A stretch of DNA of 13,707 nucleotides. It comes from Nitrosopumilales archaeon UBA218. GTDB taxonomy: Archaea > Thermoproteota > Nitrososphaeria > Nitrososphaerales > Nitrosopumilaceae. The notes under the pieces are model-generated. The model was not told where the DNA came from, made no database searches, and saw only the letters and a list, made by a program, of their open reading frames with translations. This document shows, one piece after another, positions 12,221 to 13,707 of this stretch; the stretch's first letter is position 1, and each line of letters starts with the position of its first letter. Position numbers and translations under genes: made by a program. Where the stretch lies: contig DAMC01000076.1 of assembly GCA_002499525.1 (NCBI GenBank), positions 8,682 to 22,388 on the forward strand, read 5' to 3'.

Positions 12221-13366
12221 TTAAAGTTGCTTTAGCTTTTCTTCTGCAACTTTGAGGGCTTCCATTTGTTTGGTCTTGTAGCCCATAATCTCAAGTGTGG
12301 AGCCGATAGCAGAAATTGTTCGCATTACATGGTACTTTTGCACTTCACCCATACAACCAACTCTGAATACCTTGCCTTTGAGATTTCCAAACCCACCTGC
12401 AACTAAAACTCGGAATTTATCAGCAAGTGTGTTTCTGAAAGTTTTATCCTCTAATCCTTGCAAGTAATTTAATGCAACAACTACGGTTGATCTATCTTCT
12501 TCTTTTGCAAAAGGCGTAAGACCAAGCTCAGATAAACCAGAGTAAAACGCTTGTGAGCAAATTCTATGCCTTCTAATGCGATTATCAATTCCTTCTTCCA
12601 AAATGATATTCATAGCTTCTCTATATGCATACAACAATGGTAATGCTGGTGTGAATGGTGTATGCTTTGCTTCTTCGTAATATTTGAAATATCTTGATAA
12701 ATTAAAGTACATTGTCTTTGGTGGATTTTCATTCATGTATTTTTTTGCACGATTATTTACTACGATAGGAGAAATTCCCGGTGGAGCTGCAAATGCTTTT
12801 TGTGCTCCAGTCATTGCAACATCGATTCCCCACTTGTCCATTTCTAGATCTTCACCACCTACTATAGATACACCATCCACTACATAGAATGCGTCATTTC
12901 TTGCGGTAAGATTTTTGACTTTATCCAAATAATTAATCATTGTACCTGTAGAGGTTTCATTCCAGACACAGTAGAATGCTTTTACATCTTTGTTATTATC
13001 AAATGCTTCTTTTACCTGATCAAATGTTGCATTTGTTCCAGGTGTACTTTCTAATTTTATTACATTAGCTCCTGCCCATTCTAACATCTGTGCAAGCCTT
13101 CCGGAGAACTCTCCGTTGGTTGGGATGATCACTTTGTCACCTTTTTTAATTAAATTAACAACACTTGCTTCTACCGCTCCAGTACCAGAAGCTGATAGCA
13201 ATACTGCTTCACCATTACTCTTGAAAACTTTTTCAGTTTTTTCAACCGCATCTTGATACAATTCAACAAAATCGTCACTTCTATGATTGATCATTGGAGT
13301 AATCATTGCACGCATGACACGTTCCGGCACATTCGTTGGACCAGGTAACATTACAAGATATTCCAT
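12221..13366 (-). CDS. Class V PLP aminotransferase, alanine/serine-glyoxylate family
   Basis: A 381-residue fold-type I PLP enzyme of the AGXT / serine-pyruvate aminotransferase family, which moves amino groups between alanine or serine and glyoxylate or pyruvate. Visible are the N-terminal substrate region MLPGPTNVPERV, a PLP phosphate loop SASGTGAVEA (58-67), Asp164 that contacts the PLP ring nitrogen (YVVDGVS), the Schiff-base lysine Lys190 (TGAQKAFAAPPG) and the carboxylate-binding Arg336 (FRVGCMG). ATG 13366 is preferred over a TTG two codons upstream (13372). A TATA-like TTTAAATAAA (13392-13401) lies about 30 bp upstream. Substrate cannot be fixed: a role in glycine-serine interconversion or amino-group transfer is plausible. 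It follows nadM in the same direction, 36 bp downstream. Confidence 0.92.
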   Translation of the reverse strand: MEYLVMLPGPTNVPERVMRAMITPMINHRSDDFVELYQDAVEKTEKVFKSNGEAVLLSASGTGAVEASVVNLIKKGDKVIIPTNGEFSGRLAQMLEWAGANVIKLESTPGTNATFDQVKEAFDNNKDVKAFYCVWNETSTGTMINYLDKVKNLTARNDAFYVVDGVSIVGGEDLEMDKWGIDVAMTGAQKAFAAPPGISPIVVNNRAKKYMNENPPKTMYFNLSRYFKYYEEAKHTPFTPALPLLYAYREAMNIILEEGIDNRIRRHRICSQAFYSGLSELGLTPFAKEEDRSTVVVALNYLQGLEDKTFRNTLADKFRVLVAGGFGNLKGKVFRVGCMGEVQKYHVMRTISAIGSTLEIMGYKTKQMEALKVAEEKLKQL

Positions 13367-13391
13367 AAGCAATTTTGCCTTTTTTATTGGC

Positions 13392-13401
13392 TTTATTTAA
13401 A
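13392..13401 (-). promoter_or_regulatory. TATA-like box for the aminotransferase
   Basis: TTTAAATAAA on the minus strand lies between the nadM stop and the aminotransferase start, centred about 30 bp before ATG 13366 and about 25 bp before TTG 13372. It suggests the aminotransferase is transcribed separately from nadM. Confidence 0.4.
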
Positions 13402-13402
13402 A

Positions 13403-13707
13403 CTAAAGCTTAGCTATGCGATCTTTAGCATTTATTTTCAACAAGACAGTGGCTGTACCTTTTGGCACAAATTCAGACCAGCTCTGACCAACAGCAATTT
13501 TTTGTCTAATGTCAGTTCCTGAGAGAATTTCTCTTTGTTTTAATGGAACTGATATGACTTTGATTCCACGTCTTTTGTAAAGCTCATGCGTAAAATCATC
13601 GTTTGAAAAAACCAAATCATATTTTGGTACTATACTATCAACATGATAAGTCCATTTTTCGTGGTCATTTACATCAGGAATAAAATAAATTTTGCATTTT
13701 TCTAGAT
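13403..13707 (-). CDS. nadM: NMN adenylyltransferase, archaeal type (3' part only)
   Basis: The last 100 residues of a gene cut by the right window edge. The reading frame is open to base 13707, well beyond the internal TTG at 13615 where a conceptual start could be placed. The product joins NMN and ATP to form NAD+. Matches to the archaeal enzyme are clear: YFIPDVNDHEKWTYHVDSIV with the IPD and Trp contacts, KYDLVFSND, VPLKQREILSGTDIRQKI carrying the SGTxIR nucleotide-binding motif (the ISSTxxR equivalent), and the C-terminal WSEFVPKGTATVL. The N-terminal part with the HxGH motif should lie just outside the window. NAD+ is also the co-substrate of the sirtuin encoded at 7987-8706. Confidence 0.93.
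   Translation of the reverse strand, partial: LEKCKIYFIPDVNDHEKWTYHVDSIVPKYDLVFSNDDFTHELYKRRGIKVISVPLKQREILSGTDIRQKIAVGQSWSEFVPKGTATVLLKINAKDRIAKL

Noticed and set aside
13403..13615. Complete 70-residue gene starting at TTG 13615
   Set aside because: The frame continues to the window edge and the extra residues match archaeal NMN adenylyltransferase, so this is a truncated larger gene.
1..13707. Mobile elements, CRISPR arrays, integration sites or a foreign island
   Set aside because: I saw no transposase, integrase, direct-repeat array or tRNA-bordered duplication; nearly all genes are core archaeal functions packed tightly.

Overview
The window looks like a chromosomal stretch from an archaeon, most likely a Nitrososphaerota (Thaumarchaeota) member of the marine Nitrosopumilus type. 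The evidence is the gene content (archaeal GINS, class I CCA-adding enzyme, archaeal NMN adenylyltransferase, UPF0200/UPF0201 pair, COG2112-type kinase, long archaeal FKBP), AT-rich DNA, a tRNA gene without encoded CCA, and TATA-like boxes about 25 bp upstream of start codons, as expected for leaderless mRNAs. The species-level placement is inference. No mobile element, CRISPR array, integrase or phage gene is visible; this is compact core-genome DNA, with no gene-free stretch above about 175 bp.

Layout. 1-18: last codons of an upstream gene, possibly a thermosome. 61-342 (+): small three-helix membrane protein, converging with a type I glutamine synthetase (339-1799, -). A short divergent promoter region with a near-perfect 22-bp dyad separates glnA from a GINS replication-complex subunit (1856-2407, +), which is coupled through TAATG to a second small membrane protein. 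Then follow an AN1 zinc-finger protein (-), divergent from an SDR oxidoreductase (+), then a mini zinc-motif protein (-), divergent from tRNA-Pro(GGG) (+).

4306-6900 (-) is a tight operon, thpR > cca > atypical protein kinase, with genes overlapping by 4 and 26 bp. Two of the three act on RNA ends. 6973-7910 (+) holds UPF0200 (P-loop kinase-like) and UPF0201, overlapping by 4 bp. 7987-11418 (-) is a second tight operon: PRPP synthetase > THUMP-domain tRNA methyltransferase > tRNase Z > sirtuin, with junctions of 0, -4 and +1 bp. 11464-12189 (-) is a long FKBP-type prolyl isomerase with its own likely promoter. 12221-13366 (-) is a class V aminotransferase of the alanine/serine-glyoxylate family. 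13403 to the window edge (-) is the 3' part of the NMN adenylyltransferase gene.

Functional themes: nitrogen assimilation (glnA), replication (GINS), tRNA maturation at both transcript and base level (tRNA-Pro, tRNase Z, CCA enzyme, THUMP methyltransferase, ThpR), and PRPP/NAD metabolism (prs, nadM, sirtuin). I do not see an obviously new multi-gene system. The points most worth following are the glnA/GINS dyad, an Asn in place of the third catalytic carboxylate of the CCA enzyme, the HGE-motif kinase translationally linked to it, and a class III (deacylase) signature in a sirtuin placed in a tRNA-processing operon.
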